13,187 nucleotides of DNA from Acidimicrobiales bacterium (lineage in GTDB: Bacteria > Actinomycetota > Acidimicrobiia > Acidimicrobiales > Poriferisodaliceae): NCBI GenBank assembly GCA_020631315.1, contig JAHDHM010000040.1:2765-15951 (forward strand), written 5' to 3'. Of this stretch, positions 1 to 7,375 are shown in pieces. The notes beneath the pieces are model-generated. The model saw only the letters and a list, made by a program, of their open reading frames with translations. It was not told the DNA's origin and searched no databases. A program made the position numbers and the translations under genes. Positions within the stretch are counted from its first letter, which is position 1. Each line of letters starts with the position of its first letter.

Positions 1-191
1 GGCCGATCTCCTTCGGCCACGGTGCCCATCACTGCCTCGGCGCTGCGTTGGCACGACTCGAAGGTCGCATAGCGATTCCGGCATGGCTCGACGCGTTCCC
101 CGAGTACGCCATCGCCGACGACGGCCTGGAGTGGAAGCGTTCGGTCACCATCCGCGGACCGAAGCGACTTCAGGTCGACACCGGAGCCTGA
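1..191 (+). CDS. Cytochrome P450, C-terminal fragment (5' end outside the window)
   Basis: This is the last 62 codons of a gene that enters from the left, read in the frame starting at base 3 and ending at TGA 189-191. It opens inside the P450 heme-binding loop: the residues [12 protein letters not shown] match the family signature FxxGxxxCxG, and the Cys codon at 33-35 would be the axial thiolate ligand of the heme iron. The rest is the usual P450 ending: the L helix (AALARLEG), then the last beta strands ([16 protein letters not shown]). The family uses NAD(P)H-derived electrons to hydroxylate or otherwise oxidise lipophilic substrates. Substrate and subfamily cannot be told from this tail. 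An LLM oxidoreductase follows after 25 bases, but that gene has its own -10-like box, so the two need not share a transcript. Confidence 0.93.
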   Translation, partial: PISFGHGAHHCLGAALARLEGRIAIPAWLDAFPEYAIADDGLEWKRSVTIRGPKRLQVDTGA

Positions 192-204
192 CCAGCGCAC
201 GATC

Positions 205-210
205 TATGGT
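205..210 (+). promoter_or_regulatory. Probable -10 box (TATGGT) for a leaderless transcript
   Basis: TATGGT fits the actinobacterial -10 pattern TANNNT. It ends six bases before the ATG at 217, so transcription would start at or next to the A of the start codon. There is no purine-rich ribosome binding site in front of this gene, which agrees with leaderless expression. No convincing -35 box was found. The same heptamer with the same spacing precedes the ATG at 10109. Confidence 0.5.
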
Positions 211-216
211 CGCCGG

Positions 217-1185
217 ATGACCTTCACCCTCGGCGTGCACCTCGGCCAGCAGAACGCATCGATGGACGAGCTGCGTGCGTTGTGGCGAAGGTTCGACGAG
301 GGCGGGCTCGACTGGATCTCGGTCTGGGACCATCTGTACGAGGCGCCCCCGCAGGGAGGCATCACCCCTCACTTCGAAGCCGTGGCCTCGTTGACCGCGT
401 TGGCGATGGAGACCTCCCGTGCCCGCATCGGGTGCCTCATGTTCTGTGTGCCGTACCGCAACCCCGCGCTGCTCGCGAAGGCGGCCGTGGCGATCGACCA
501 CGTGTCCGACGGCCGCCTCGAGATGGGCATGGGCGCCGGTTGGCACGCACCAGAGTTCCGGGCGCACGGCTACGAGTTCGGCACGTGGGGTGACCGGTTC
601 GGCCAGCTCGAAGACGGCCTCGAGATCATGACCCGCATGTGGGGGCTCGGCGACGGGCCCGACGGTCCGGAGCGTGCGACGTACACGGGCGAGCACTTCC
701 ACATCGACGACGTCAGCTGCGTGCCCGGGCCGCTGCGAGGGCGCATCCCGGTGTGGGTCGGTGGCCGTGGCCCGAAGCGCACACCGCGCATCGCGGCGAA
801 GTACGCGGACGGCTACAACGTGCCCTATGTCTCGCCCGAGACCTACCGCGAGCTGTGCGACAACATCGACCGAGCGTGCGAGAAGATCGGACGTGACCCG
901 TCGGAGATCGAACGCACGGTCAACCTCTCGTTCAACCTGGTGACCGACGCGGCCTCCGCCGAACGTGAGGCAAAGCGCTTCGCCGCGATGACCGCCGACG
1001 AGCGCGCCGTGTACGAGGCGTCAGCGCTGATGGGGTCGCCCGACGACGCGCTCGAACGGCTCGCTCAGTACCGGGCCGCCGGAGCCACCGGCGTCAACAT
1101 CGCACTGCGCCTCCCGGTCGACGAGGATGCCCTCTCGCTCTACCTCGAACAGGTCGTGCCGGCAGCCCGCGCCGAGTTCGGCTGA
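217..1185 (+). CDS. LLM-class (luciferase-like) oxidoreductase, probably F420-dependent
   Basis: The 322-residue product is a single-domain TIM-barrel flavin or F420 oxidoreductase of the bacterial luciferase superfamily, and its length is normal for the family. Visible landmarks are the early strand with VWDHL (36-40), the segment RNPALLAKAA (81-90), the signature DGRLEMGMGAGW (98-109) that forms part of the cofactor pocket, and the late motif PVWVGGRGPKRTPRIAAKYADGYN (178-201) that holds the cofactor phosphate in relatives. The family moves hydride between F420H2 or FMNH2 and small organic substrates. F420 is preferred here because the sequence resembles actinobacterial F420 members, but the substrate is unknown. 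The ATG at 217 is chosen because a -10-like TATGGT lies six bases upstream and the homologous sequence begins with it. A tandem GNAT gene follows four bases after the stop. Confidence 0.9.
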   Translation: MTFTLGVHLGQQNASMDELRALWRRFDEGGLDWISVWDHLYEAPPQGGITPHFEAVASLTALAMETSRARIGCLMFCVPYRNPALLAKAAVAIDHVSDGRLEMGMGAGWHAPEFRAHGYEFGTWGDRFGQLEDGLEIMTRMWGLGDGPDGPERATYTGEHFHIDDVSCVPGPLRGRIPVWVGGRGPKRTPRIAAKYADGYNVPYVSPETYRELCDNIDRACEKIGRDPSEIERTVNLSFNLVTDAASAEREAKRFAAMTADERAVYEASALMGSPDDALERLAQYRAAGATGVNIALRLPVDEDALSLYLEQVVPAARAEFG

Positions 1186-1189
1186 CAGC

Positions 1190-2071
1190 GTGCACATCCG
1201 CCTCGCCACCACCGGCGACCTCGCTGCCATCGCCGACCTCGCCGCTGACGCTCAGGCGGACCCGGCTCGGCACTGCGCCTACATCTCCATGGAGGCCTCG
1301 CCGATCGCCGAGGAGATCGAGGAGATCCCCGACTGGGCGACCGCCACCGTCCTCGCGACGGCGGACGACGGCACGATCGTCGCCGCACTGATCGCAGAAC
1401 CCGACGAGGACATGGGACGCGTCTGGTGGTGGGGGCCGTTCTGGTCGGTCGACGTCGCTGATCCAGCAGCGCTGGCCCTGGACCTCTGGAGTGCAGCACC
1501 CGATCACCTCACCTCGATGCCGGAACACGAGCTGTGCGGCGACGGCCGCAACACGACCGTCGATGCGATGGCGGCATCGCTCGGCTTCGGCACCGATGAG
1601 GCATCCGCGGTGCTGACGTTCGAGATCCAGGAGAGCCTCGACAGCCCGGCTGCGTCCACCTCGATCCGCCCGATGACCGCCACCGACGGCGCAGCAGTGG
1701 CCGCGCTGCACGAGCTGCACTTCGCCGGCAGCCATCTGCCTCCAGAGCAGGCAGCATCCGTCCACGACGACCGGATCCGCTTCGTGGCCGTCGATCCAGC
1801 CGGCGCTGTGGCCGCGTATGCGATCGCCGAGATCCAGGCCGACGGCGGTGGGTATCTCGACTATCTCGGCACTCGACCCGACGCGCAGGGAAACGGCCAC
1901 GGCACGGCCCTCGTCGCTGCGTGCCTCGCCGAGTTCGCAGCTCGCGGCTGTCGCAACGCGCACCTGACCGTTCGGGAGTCGAACCTGGCCGCCCGCCGCG
2001 TCTACGAGAAGGCCGGCTTCACCGAGGAACGGCTCCTGCGCCCGCACCGTCGCGGGTTCACACTCGGTTGA
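1190..2071 (+). CDS. Tandem GNAT-family N-acetyltransferase
   Basis: The 293-residue product has two GNAT folds in a row, as seen in the mycothiol synthase type of enzyme, though nothing specific for that enzyme is visible. The C-terminal half (about 158-285) has a clear acetyl-CoA site: the strand and loop YLGTRPDAQGNGHGTAL (225-240) with the QGNGHG pyrophosphate loop, then the NLAARRVYEKAGF helix and strand (265-277). The N-terminal half (1-145) starts with the usual strand IRLATTGDLAAIADL but lacks the Q/RxxGxG/A loop, so it is probably a non-catalytic partner domain. The frame is open upstream to 1127, but the GTG at 1190 is preferred: it lies four bases after the LLM gene stop, and the GNAT fold begins exactly there. 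Translational coupling to that gene is likely. The acceptor substrate is unknown. Confidence 0.85.
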   Translation: MHIRLATTGDLAAIADLAADAQADPARHCAYISMEASPIAEEIEEIPDWATATVLATADDGTIVAALIAEPDEDMGRVWWWGPFWSVDVADPAALALDLWSAAPDHLTSMPEHELCGDGRNTTVDAMAASLGFGTDEASAVLTFEIQESLDSPAASTSIRPMTATDGAAVAALHELHFAGSHLPPEQAASVHDDRIRFVAVDPAGAVAAYAIAEIQADGGGYLDYLGTRPDAQGNGHGTALVAACLAEFAARGCRNAHLTVRESNLAARRVYEKAGFTEERLLRPHRRGFTLG

Positions 2072-2125
2072 CGCTGTACTGATGCGGCTGACGCCGGGTC
2101 CAGATACCGAGCGTGACCGAAGGGC

Positions 2126-2131
2126 TACAGT
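2126..2131 (+). promoter_or_regulatory. Possible -10 box (TACAGT) for the Hsp70-like gene
   Basis: TACAGT fits TANNNT and lies in the 87-base gap before the Hsp70-like gene. A start of transcription about seven bases downstream would give a leader of about 20 bases that includes the GGAAAG at 2147-2152. No clear -35 box is visible, so this is a weak call. Confidence 0.35.
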
Positions 2132-2146
2132 CCACGCCACGACGAC

Positions 2147-2152
2147 GGAAAG
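2147..2152 (+). promoter_or_regulatory. Ribosome binding site (GGAAAG) that fixes the GTG start at 2159
   Basis: The purine run GGAAAG sits six bases before GTG 2159-2161. It supports this GTG as the start, and the Hsp70 fold begins at once with TYALGIDLGTT, leaving no room for a later start. Confidence 0.55.
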
Positions 2153-2158
2153 CCTCAT

Positions 2159-4030
2159 GTGACCTACGCCCTCGGTATCGATCTCGGCACCACGTACACC
2201 TCCGCAGCGATCTACGAAGGCGGGCGGGCATCCATCGTCGACCTGTCTGGCCGTGCCGTGCGGCGCCGATGCCCTCGGGCGACGGACGACCAGGGCGAGG
2301 TCCTCGTCGGCGACGCCGCCGTCCGGCGCGCCGCCGTCGACCCGGCTCGGGCGGCCCAACAGTTCAAGCGCCGATTCGGCGACACGACGCCGCTCTTCCT
2401 CGGAGGCTCCCCGCTCTCGGCCGACGCCCTCACCGCCGAGTCGCTGAAGTCGGTGATCGAACTCGTGTCACAGCGGCAGGGTGGACCGCCCGAAGCGGTC
2501 GCGCTGACCTATCCGGCCAACTGGGGCGGCTACAAGCTCGAGCTGCTCGAGCAGTCGATCCGTCGCGCCGGCCTCGACGAGGTCACCACCATCACCGAGC
2601 CCGAAGCGGCGGTGCTGCACTACGCACAACAAGAGCGCGTCGCCGACGGCTCGGGCGTGGCGGTCTTCGACCTCGGCGGCGGCACGTTCGACGCCGCAGT
2701 GGTGCGCAAGACCGCCGAGGGCACCGAGTTCCTCGGGCGGCCCGAAGGCATCGAACGCCTCGGTGGCATCGACTTCGACGAAGCCGTCTTCGCCTTCGTC
2801 GTGCAGCACCTCGACGGCGCCACGGACGATCTCGACCTCGACGACCCGACACATCGAGCCGCCCTGGAGCGACTGCGTCGTGACTGCGTCGATGCCAAGG
2901 AAGCGCTCTCGTCCGACGACGCGGCGTCGATCCCGGTGTTGCTGCCCAACGTGCAGACGACCGTGCGGATCACTCGTGACGAGTTCGAGTCACTGATCCG
3001 TCCGACGCTGAACCAGGCGATCGACGCGCTGCGGCGGGCACTGTCCTCTGCCTCCCTGACCGCCGACGATCTGGATGCAGTGCTGCTCGCCGGCGGCTCG
3101 TCGCGCATCCCGCTCGTGGCCGAGATGGTCGGCGGCGAACTCGCCCGCCCCGTCGCTGTCGACGCCCACCCGAAGCACGTCGTGTCGATGGGTGCAGCGC
3201 TCGCGGCACACCTCGCCGCCGACGCTGCACCCGCCGTAGCGGCACCGACTCCCGAACCCGAACCCGCGCCGGAGGCGGAACCGACCCCCGCTCCGGCAGC
3301 AGCACCGAAGGCCGCGCCGGCTGCGGCACCCACGCCTGCTGCAGCGACAGCCAGCGCCGACACGACTTCCTCGGCAGACGGCGGCAATCGTCTCGTGCTG
3401 CTCGGCGGCCTCGCAGCGCTCGTGGTGGCCGCAGTGATCGGCGTCGTCGTCCTCGGCGGGGGTGGCGACGACGGCGACGGCACGACGGCTGCGGGAGCCG
3501 GAGACGACGACGTCACCACCACCGTGGCCGAGACCACCGCAGCGCCGACGACCGAGGCGACCACCACCACGGCGGCGCCGACCACGACCGCAGCGCCGAC
3601 CACCACGGCTGCGCCGACCACGACTGCGGCGCCGACGACCACGACGACCGAGTTCGTCGAGCCGCCTCCTCCGTACCCCGAGGACACCCGACGCGTCGAG
3701 CTCGTCGACATCGCGCTGGCCGGCAGCAACTACGAGGTCGCCTACGAGACGTTCAACTTCGAGCCGCTCATCGCCGCAGGCGCGTGGCACCTGCACTTCC
3801 ACTGGGACACCGAAGCGCCCGAGAGTGTGGGCGTGGGTGCGAACCCGCAGGGCAGCTGGCAGGTGTGGGACGTCCGCTCCGACGGCGAGCTGATCTTCGA
3901 CGGCTTCGGGCCGGACAGCGCTCCTGCTGCCGCCACGGCGATCTGCGCCATCGTCGCCACGGAGGGACACGCGGTCGACACGCCCGAATGGGTGACCGAG
4001 ACGGTCTCCTGCGTGGAGCTCCCGAGCTGA
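2159..4030 (+). CDS. Membrane-anchored Hsp70-like ATPase without a peptide-binding domain
   Basis: The 623-residue product starts with a full actin/Hsp70-type ATPase domain (about 1-352). It shows phosphate-1 GIDLGTTYTSAA (6-17), the connecting TEPEAAVLHY (146-155), phosphate-2 VFDLGGGTFDAAVV (169-182) and the adenosine motif LLAGGSSRIPLV (309-320). DnaK would continue with a beta-sandwich peptide-binding domain and helical lid. Here there is instead a Pro/Ala/Glu linker (355-400), one hydrophobic span (411-433), a Thr/Pro/Ala stalk with PTTTAA repeats (about 452-497) and a globular end of about 120 residues rich in aromatic residues, with two Cys (596, 618). The likely topology is ATPase inside and C-terminal domain outside. 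It is therefore unlikely to be a general chaperone; an ATP-driven sensor or regulator at the membrane fits better. It converges on iniC with a 28-base gap, and a shared role with the dynamin operon is inferred. Confidence 0.88.
   Translation: MTYALGIDLGTTYTSAAIYEGGRASIVDLSGRAVRRRCPRATDDQGEVLVGDAAVRRAAVDPARAAQQFKRRFGDTTPLFLGGSPLSADALTAESLKSVIELVSQRQGGPPEAVALTYPANWGGYKLELLEQSIRRAGLDEVTTITEPEAAVLHYAQQERVADGSGVAVFDLGGGTFDAAVVRKTAEGTEFLGRPEGIERLGGIDFDEAVFAFVVQHLDGATDDLDLDDPTHRAALERLRRDCVDAKEALSSDDAASIPVLLPNVQTTVRITRDEFESLIRPTLNQAIDALRRALSSASLTADDLDAVLLAGGSSRIPLVAEMVGGELARPVAVDAHPKHVVSMGAALAAHLAADAAPAVAAPTPEPEPAPEAEPTPAPAAAPKAAPAAAPTPAAATASADTTSSADGGNRLVLLGGLAALVVAAVIGVVVLGGGGDDGDGTTAAGAGDDDVTTTVAETTAAPTTEATTTTAAPTTTAAPTTTAAPTTTAAPTTTTTEFVEPPPPYPEDTRRVELVDIALAGSNYEVAYETFNFEPLIAAGAWHLHFHWDTEAPESVGVGANPQGSWQVWDVRSDGELIFDGFGPDSAPAAATAICAIVATEGHAVDTPEWVTETVSCVELPS
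3554..3646 (+). repeat. 18-base tandem repeat encoding the PTTTAA stalk of the Hsp70-like protein
   Basis: A unit close to GCCGACCACGACCGCAGC recurs about five times with third-base changes, giving a run of APTTTA units. Because the wobble positions vary while the residues stay fixed, selection seems to act on the protein stalk. Stalks of this kind are common as extended, often glycosylated, spacers on actinobacterial surface proteins. The copy number may vary between strains. Confidence 0.75.
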
Positions 4031-4058
4031 CGGTGGTCGCCGACTCCGAGCGTGAGGC

Positions 4059-5534
4059 TCAGCTGACGGTCGTCGCGTAGATCGCCTCGGCCGTTCTGGC
4101 TGCGGCCTCGAAGATCTCGAGGCGAGTCGGTCCCGCCAACGGATCGTTGGCCTTGCCACGCCAGCGGCCGGCGGCCTCGATGGCCGCCGCAGCGACATCG
4201 GCTCCATCATCGATCCCCAGACGGCGTGCCACCGGCCCGGGCGAGAGCAGGCGTTCGAGCGCGGCCTCGTCGTCAGCGGAGATCTTCGCGGCGCGGGTCG
4301 ACACCAGATGAGCAGCCCGCATCTGGGCGAACTCGATGCTGGTGCTCTCGATGCGTTCGATCTCGCGCCGCACTCGTGCAGCGAGCTCCGGCAGGTCGCC
4401 CTCGACCTCCCCGGCGACGCCGGCCAGCGCCGTCAGGGCAGTCCGAGACTGCAGCACGCGGGCGCGAGGCAGGAAATGATCGGCGATCAGGTCACGCAGC
4501 GCCTGGAGTCCGGAGGCTTCCACGAGGATCGGCGCCAGGTCGGTCGCGGTCTGGGCACCCGAGCGGATGCTCTCGATCGCCAGCCGCACGCCGAACAGGC
4601 CGAGCCGGTCCAACAGCGCTGCCCGTAGTTCGACCGTGAGGTCGCCGGCCGACACGTCGAGGAACTGACCGGCCGAGAGCAGCATCGGCTCGCGCACCTC
4701 GTCGGGCAGCACCGCGATCGAACGAAGCTGCGTCGCTTCTTCTTCGCGCAGGGTCAGCCCGGTCTCGGCCAACAGGCCGGCGATCGGGACCACGGTCGCG
4801 GCCAGCTGACGGACGTCGCTGTTCTCCCGGTAGCGGCGAGCGATACGTCCTGCGGATTCCATCGCGTCGAGACGCCCGGCGCCGATCTCGTCGGCACGCG
4901 ACAGCACGGCGACGGCGTTCACCGGTGACGACTGCGGCACGCTGCGGTCCATGTAGGCGTCGAGGAACGCGACGTCGGTGGTGTGCAGGTGCCGCATCAG
5001 GTACACGACCGCGTCGACGTCGGCGGCGGTGCCGTCCTCGACCTCGAGGAAGTCGCGAGTGCGGCGTGAGTTCTCGTCGTTCAGCGAGGCGAGTCCGGGC
5101 GTGTCGATGAGCGTGATCTCACGAAGCTCCGACGTCGGCCACGCGACCTCCAGCCGGTCGACGGCGGCCGGGTCGAGTCCACCGAGGTCCACGTCGAGCG
5201 AGCCGTCGGCACGGCTGAACCTCAGCTTCGTCACGCCGCCGTCGAGCAGGTGCGCGTTCACGTCGTAGAACTGGCCGTTCAGGTACCAGCTGACGATCTT
5301 CGTGCACTCGCCCGCATCGGTCGGTGCGACACGGGCACCCACGAGGGCGTTCAGCAGCGTCGACTTGCCCGCCTTGATCCTGCCGGCGATCGCGATGCGC
5401 AAGGGCCCCTCGAGCCGTTCCTTGATGTCGTGCAGCGTCGATGCCGCGGGGACTCCGGCGAGTGCGCCGAGGGTCTCGGCGAGGAGCTCGCCGGTCTGCA
5501 CCTCGACCGTCTTCGGTCCGGGTACGCCGTTCAC
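4059..5534 (-). CDS. iniC: IniC-like dynamin family GTPase
   Basis: The 491-residue product is a bacterial dynamin-like protein. Its GTPase domain (about 45-270) has the P-loop GRIKAGKST (51-59), the switch-I region APTDAGECT (70-78), DTPG (144-147) and SRAD (212-215) in place of the usual TKxD. The rest is helical, as in the dynamin stalk. From memory of mycobacterial IniC, several stretches match closely, notably the P-loop with its LNALVG extension, APTDA and SRADEIGAGR, and the lengths agree. IniC has no obvious hydrophobic paddle and neither does this protein, so it probably acts with its IniA neighbour. The GTG start at 5534-5532 overlaps the iniA stop as GTGA, so translation is very likely coupled and the two products made in matched amounts. 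It ends facing the Hsp70-like gene. Confidence 0.88.
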   Translation of the reverse strand: MNGVPGPKTVEVQTGELLAETLGALAGVPAASTLHDIKERLEGPLRIAIAGRIKAGKSTLLNALVGARVAPTDAGECTKIVSWYLNGQFYDVNAHLLDGGVTKLRFSRADGSLDVDLGGLDPAAVDRLEVAWPTSELREITLIDTPGLASLNDENSRRTRDFLEVEDGTAADVDAVVYLMRHLHTTDVAFLDAYMDRSVPQSSPVNAVAVLSRADEIGAGRLDAMESAGRIARRYRENSDVRQLAATVVPIAGLLAETGLTLREEEATQLRSIAVLPDEVREPMLLSAGQFLDVSAGDLTVELRAALLDRLGLFGVRLAIESIRSGAQTATDLAPILVEASGLQALRDLIADHFLPRARVLQSRTALTALAGVAGEVEGDLPELAARVRREIERIESTSIEFAQMRAAHLVSTRAAKISADDEAALERLLSPGPVARRLGIDDGADVAAAAIEAAGRWRGKANDPLAGPTRLEIFEAAARTAEAIYATTVS

Positions 5535-7370
5535 GAGGCACTGCCCTGTGCGCCAGACCCGGAGAGCGCCGCGGCGATGTCGCCGAGTTCGCGCAGGTCG
5601 GCGTCGAGCTGCGCGATCTGTTGCTGCACTTCCTGCTCGGTGCGTTGGGCATCGGCCTTGGCCCGCTTGGCCGTCTCGGTGTACGTGCGCTGCAGTTCGG
5701 TGATCCGAGCCATGAACTCGTCACGGAGCTCGCGCTGCACGTCGCGCACCATCTGGGTGATCTCGTTCGACACCTCGAACTGCACGTTGTCGATGAAGCC
5801 GCGGATCTGGGTGCGTGCACGCTGCTTGCGCTGCGTGACCTGCTTCTTGCGATCGTCGAACACCTTCAGGCCGCCCATGACCACGAAGCCACCGGCGAGC
5901 ACCGGCCCAGCCGCAAGCGCACCCAGGGACACGCCGAACTTCGAGATCGTGCTCAGGTTGCTGAACATGTACTGCGAGCTGCCGTAGGTCTGCGCGACAC
6001 CGAAGAGCGACCGCACGCCGACCAGCCCCTGGTTCTCCATCTTCTGCAACGACTCGGTGCCGGCCCAGAAGTCCGACAGGTCCGTGGTTCTCGCGCCTCG
6101 TGCTGCGTCGTCCTCGCCGACGAGCAGCTCCTCGTCCTGGAGGGTGTCGATGATCTCGGCCCTGATGTCGTTGCGTCCGCGTTGCAGCGAACCGAAGGCC
6201 TGGGCCGTCGACTCCGAGACATGGGTCTGGGCGTCACGTGTGACCTGTTCCCAGTCGGCACCCCGGGACAGGCCTTCGACCGTCTCGTCCATCTCCCGGC
6301 CGATGCGCCGCATGTCCGAGCGGTAGCGGTGGCTGACATCGTTCGAGAGGTCGGCGATGCGGTCGCCGAGGACCTGCGCCCATCGTGCGCCGGGACCTCG
6401 GAGGTGCTCGAGACGTGCGGTGGCGTCGGCGAGTTCGTCCAGCGCCGTGTGCAACGAGGCCGGCTCGTCGAGGAGCCGTCGTTGCTCCTCGAGGCCGCTG
6501 CGCACGAGCGACACCACGCCACTCAGCTCCCGTTCGCTCGGCGGACAGCTCGCGGGCGGGCACGATCACCCGTTGCTGCAGTGTGTCGACCAGCTGGGGG
6601 AAGTTGCTCAGCGTGTTGAGATCGCGGTTGCGCGTCGCCAGTGCCGTGGTGCGCAGCGTGCTCGACACCGGCACCATCGGGATGTCGAGACCGAGCCGGT
6701 CGAGGTGGCCCCGATTCAGCTCGGCGATGCGCTCCCAGTGGGGGTAGAGGTCGGTCTTGGTGAGCGCCAGCATCACCGTCGGGCACAGGGCGATGGCCTG
6801 GCGGAGAAACTCGATCTCGGGCGCCGTCAGCTCTGACCCGGCATCCGAGACCAGCATCAGCCCGTCGGAGAAGGGCAGGAAGGCCATGGTCGCCGCCGCG
6901 TGGCCTCCACCCAGACCACCCATGCCGGGAGTGTCGACGAGCATCACGCCGTCGGCGAGCAGGCGGCTCGGAACCGAGATGTCGACTCGTTCGACGCCCT
7001 TGTGGTTGCCCTCGTTGCCCTGCTCCGTGACCCAGTCGCCGACCGTGTCGACCGACACGAGCTCGGCCGAGGGAGCACCCTGTTCGTCACGCCGACGTAC
7101 GACCGCTTGGGGTGTCTCGCCGTGCTGGACCAAGGTGATGACCGAGGTCGCCAGGTCGTCGTCGACCGGGCAGACCTCCTTGCGGATCATGGCATTGACC
7201 AACGAGCTCTTTCCCTGCTTGAACTCGCCGACGACGCACACGATGGTCGCCGCTCTGCCTGCGCGGGCTGCGGCGGCCTTGATGCGCTCGGCGAGATCGG
7301 TCCGACCGTGCCGCCCGACGAGTTGATGGAGCCGCGCGTCAGGACGCGGGGGAGCAGCGGGTTCGCTCAC
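5531..7370 (-). CDS. iniA: IniA-like dynamin family GTPase, reading frame broken near 6534
   Basis: Read with one base skipped near 6534, this gives a protein of about 612 residues, close to mycobacterial IniA (about 640). The upstream frame holds the GTPase domain: P-loop GEFKQGKSS (48-56), DTPGMGG (146-152), TKTDLYP (204-210) and NFPQLVDTL (256-264). The downstream frame (from 6533 to 5531) holds the stalk helices, WAQVLGDRIADLSNDV, a hydrophobic segment FGVSLGALAAGPVLAGGFVV that matches the membrane-binding paddle region of IniA, a basic stretch KVFDDRKKQVTQRKQRAR, and a C-terminal coiled coil. The family bends or fuses the inner face of the membrane and is linked to envelope stress in mycobacteria. 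The start is GTG 7370-7368, five bases after the preceding stop. If the break is real, the upstream frame runs on to a stop at 6234 and gives a 378-residue GTPase-only product without the paddle. Confidence 0.82.
6527..6540 (-). other. Frame break inside iniA
   Basis: On the coding strand the sequence GCCGAGCGAACGGGAGCTG spans the break. The upstream frame reads AERTGAEWRG and then unrelated residues, while the frame one base later reads RELSGVVSLVRSG and then clear IniA stalk sequence. Removing one A of the AA at 6533-6534 restores a smooth AERRELSGVV. The local bases do not form a known programmed slippery site, so a base-call or assembly error, or a true mutation, is more likely. Confidence 0.8.
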
Positions 7371-7375
7371 CTGGC

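Noticed and set aside
1127..1189. ATG start 63 bases earlier for the tandem GNAT
   Set aside because: It would overlap the LLM gene by 59 bases and add a Ser/Arg-rich lead with no GNAT likeness; the GTG at 1190 fits the fold and spacing.
1094..2359. 421-codon minus-strand open frame
   Set aside because: It is antisense to the tandem GNAT and the start of the Hsp70-like gene, both of which have clear motifs; its translation is high-GC shadow sequence.
3554..3646. Short tandem repeats as a CRISPR array
   Set aside because: The units are in frame, adjacent without spacers, and encode a Thr/Pro/Ala stalk.
4048..4060. Hairpin GAGC-GTGAG-GCTC between the convergent genes as a two-way terminator
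   Set aside because: Only four base pairs and no T run on either side.
2620..4210. Long minus-strand open frames opposite the Hsp70-like gene
   Set aside because: Their residues are low-complexity products (Val/Ala or Arg runs) of the Thr/Pro/Ala-coding DNA on the other strand.
6527..6540. Programmed frameshift in iniA
   Set aside because: No slippery heptamer, no stop codon at the shift point and no obvious stimulating hairpin; an error or a mutation is simpler.
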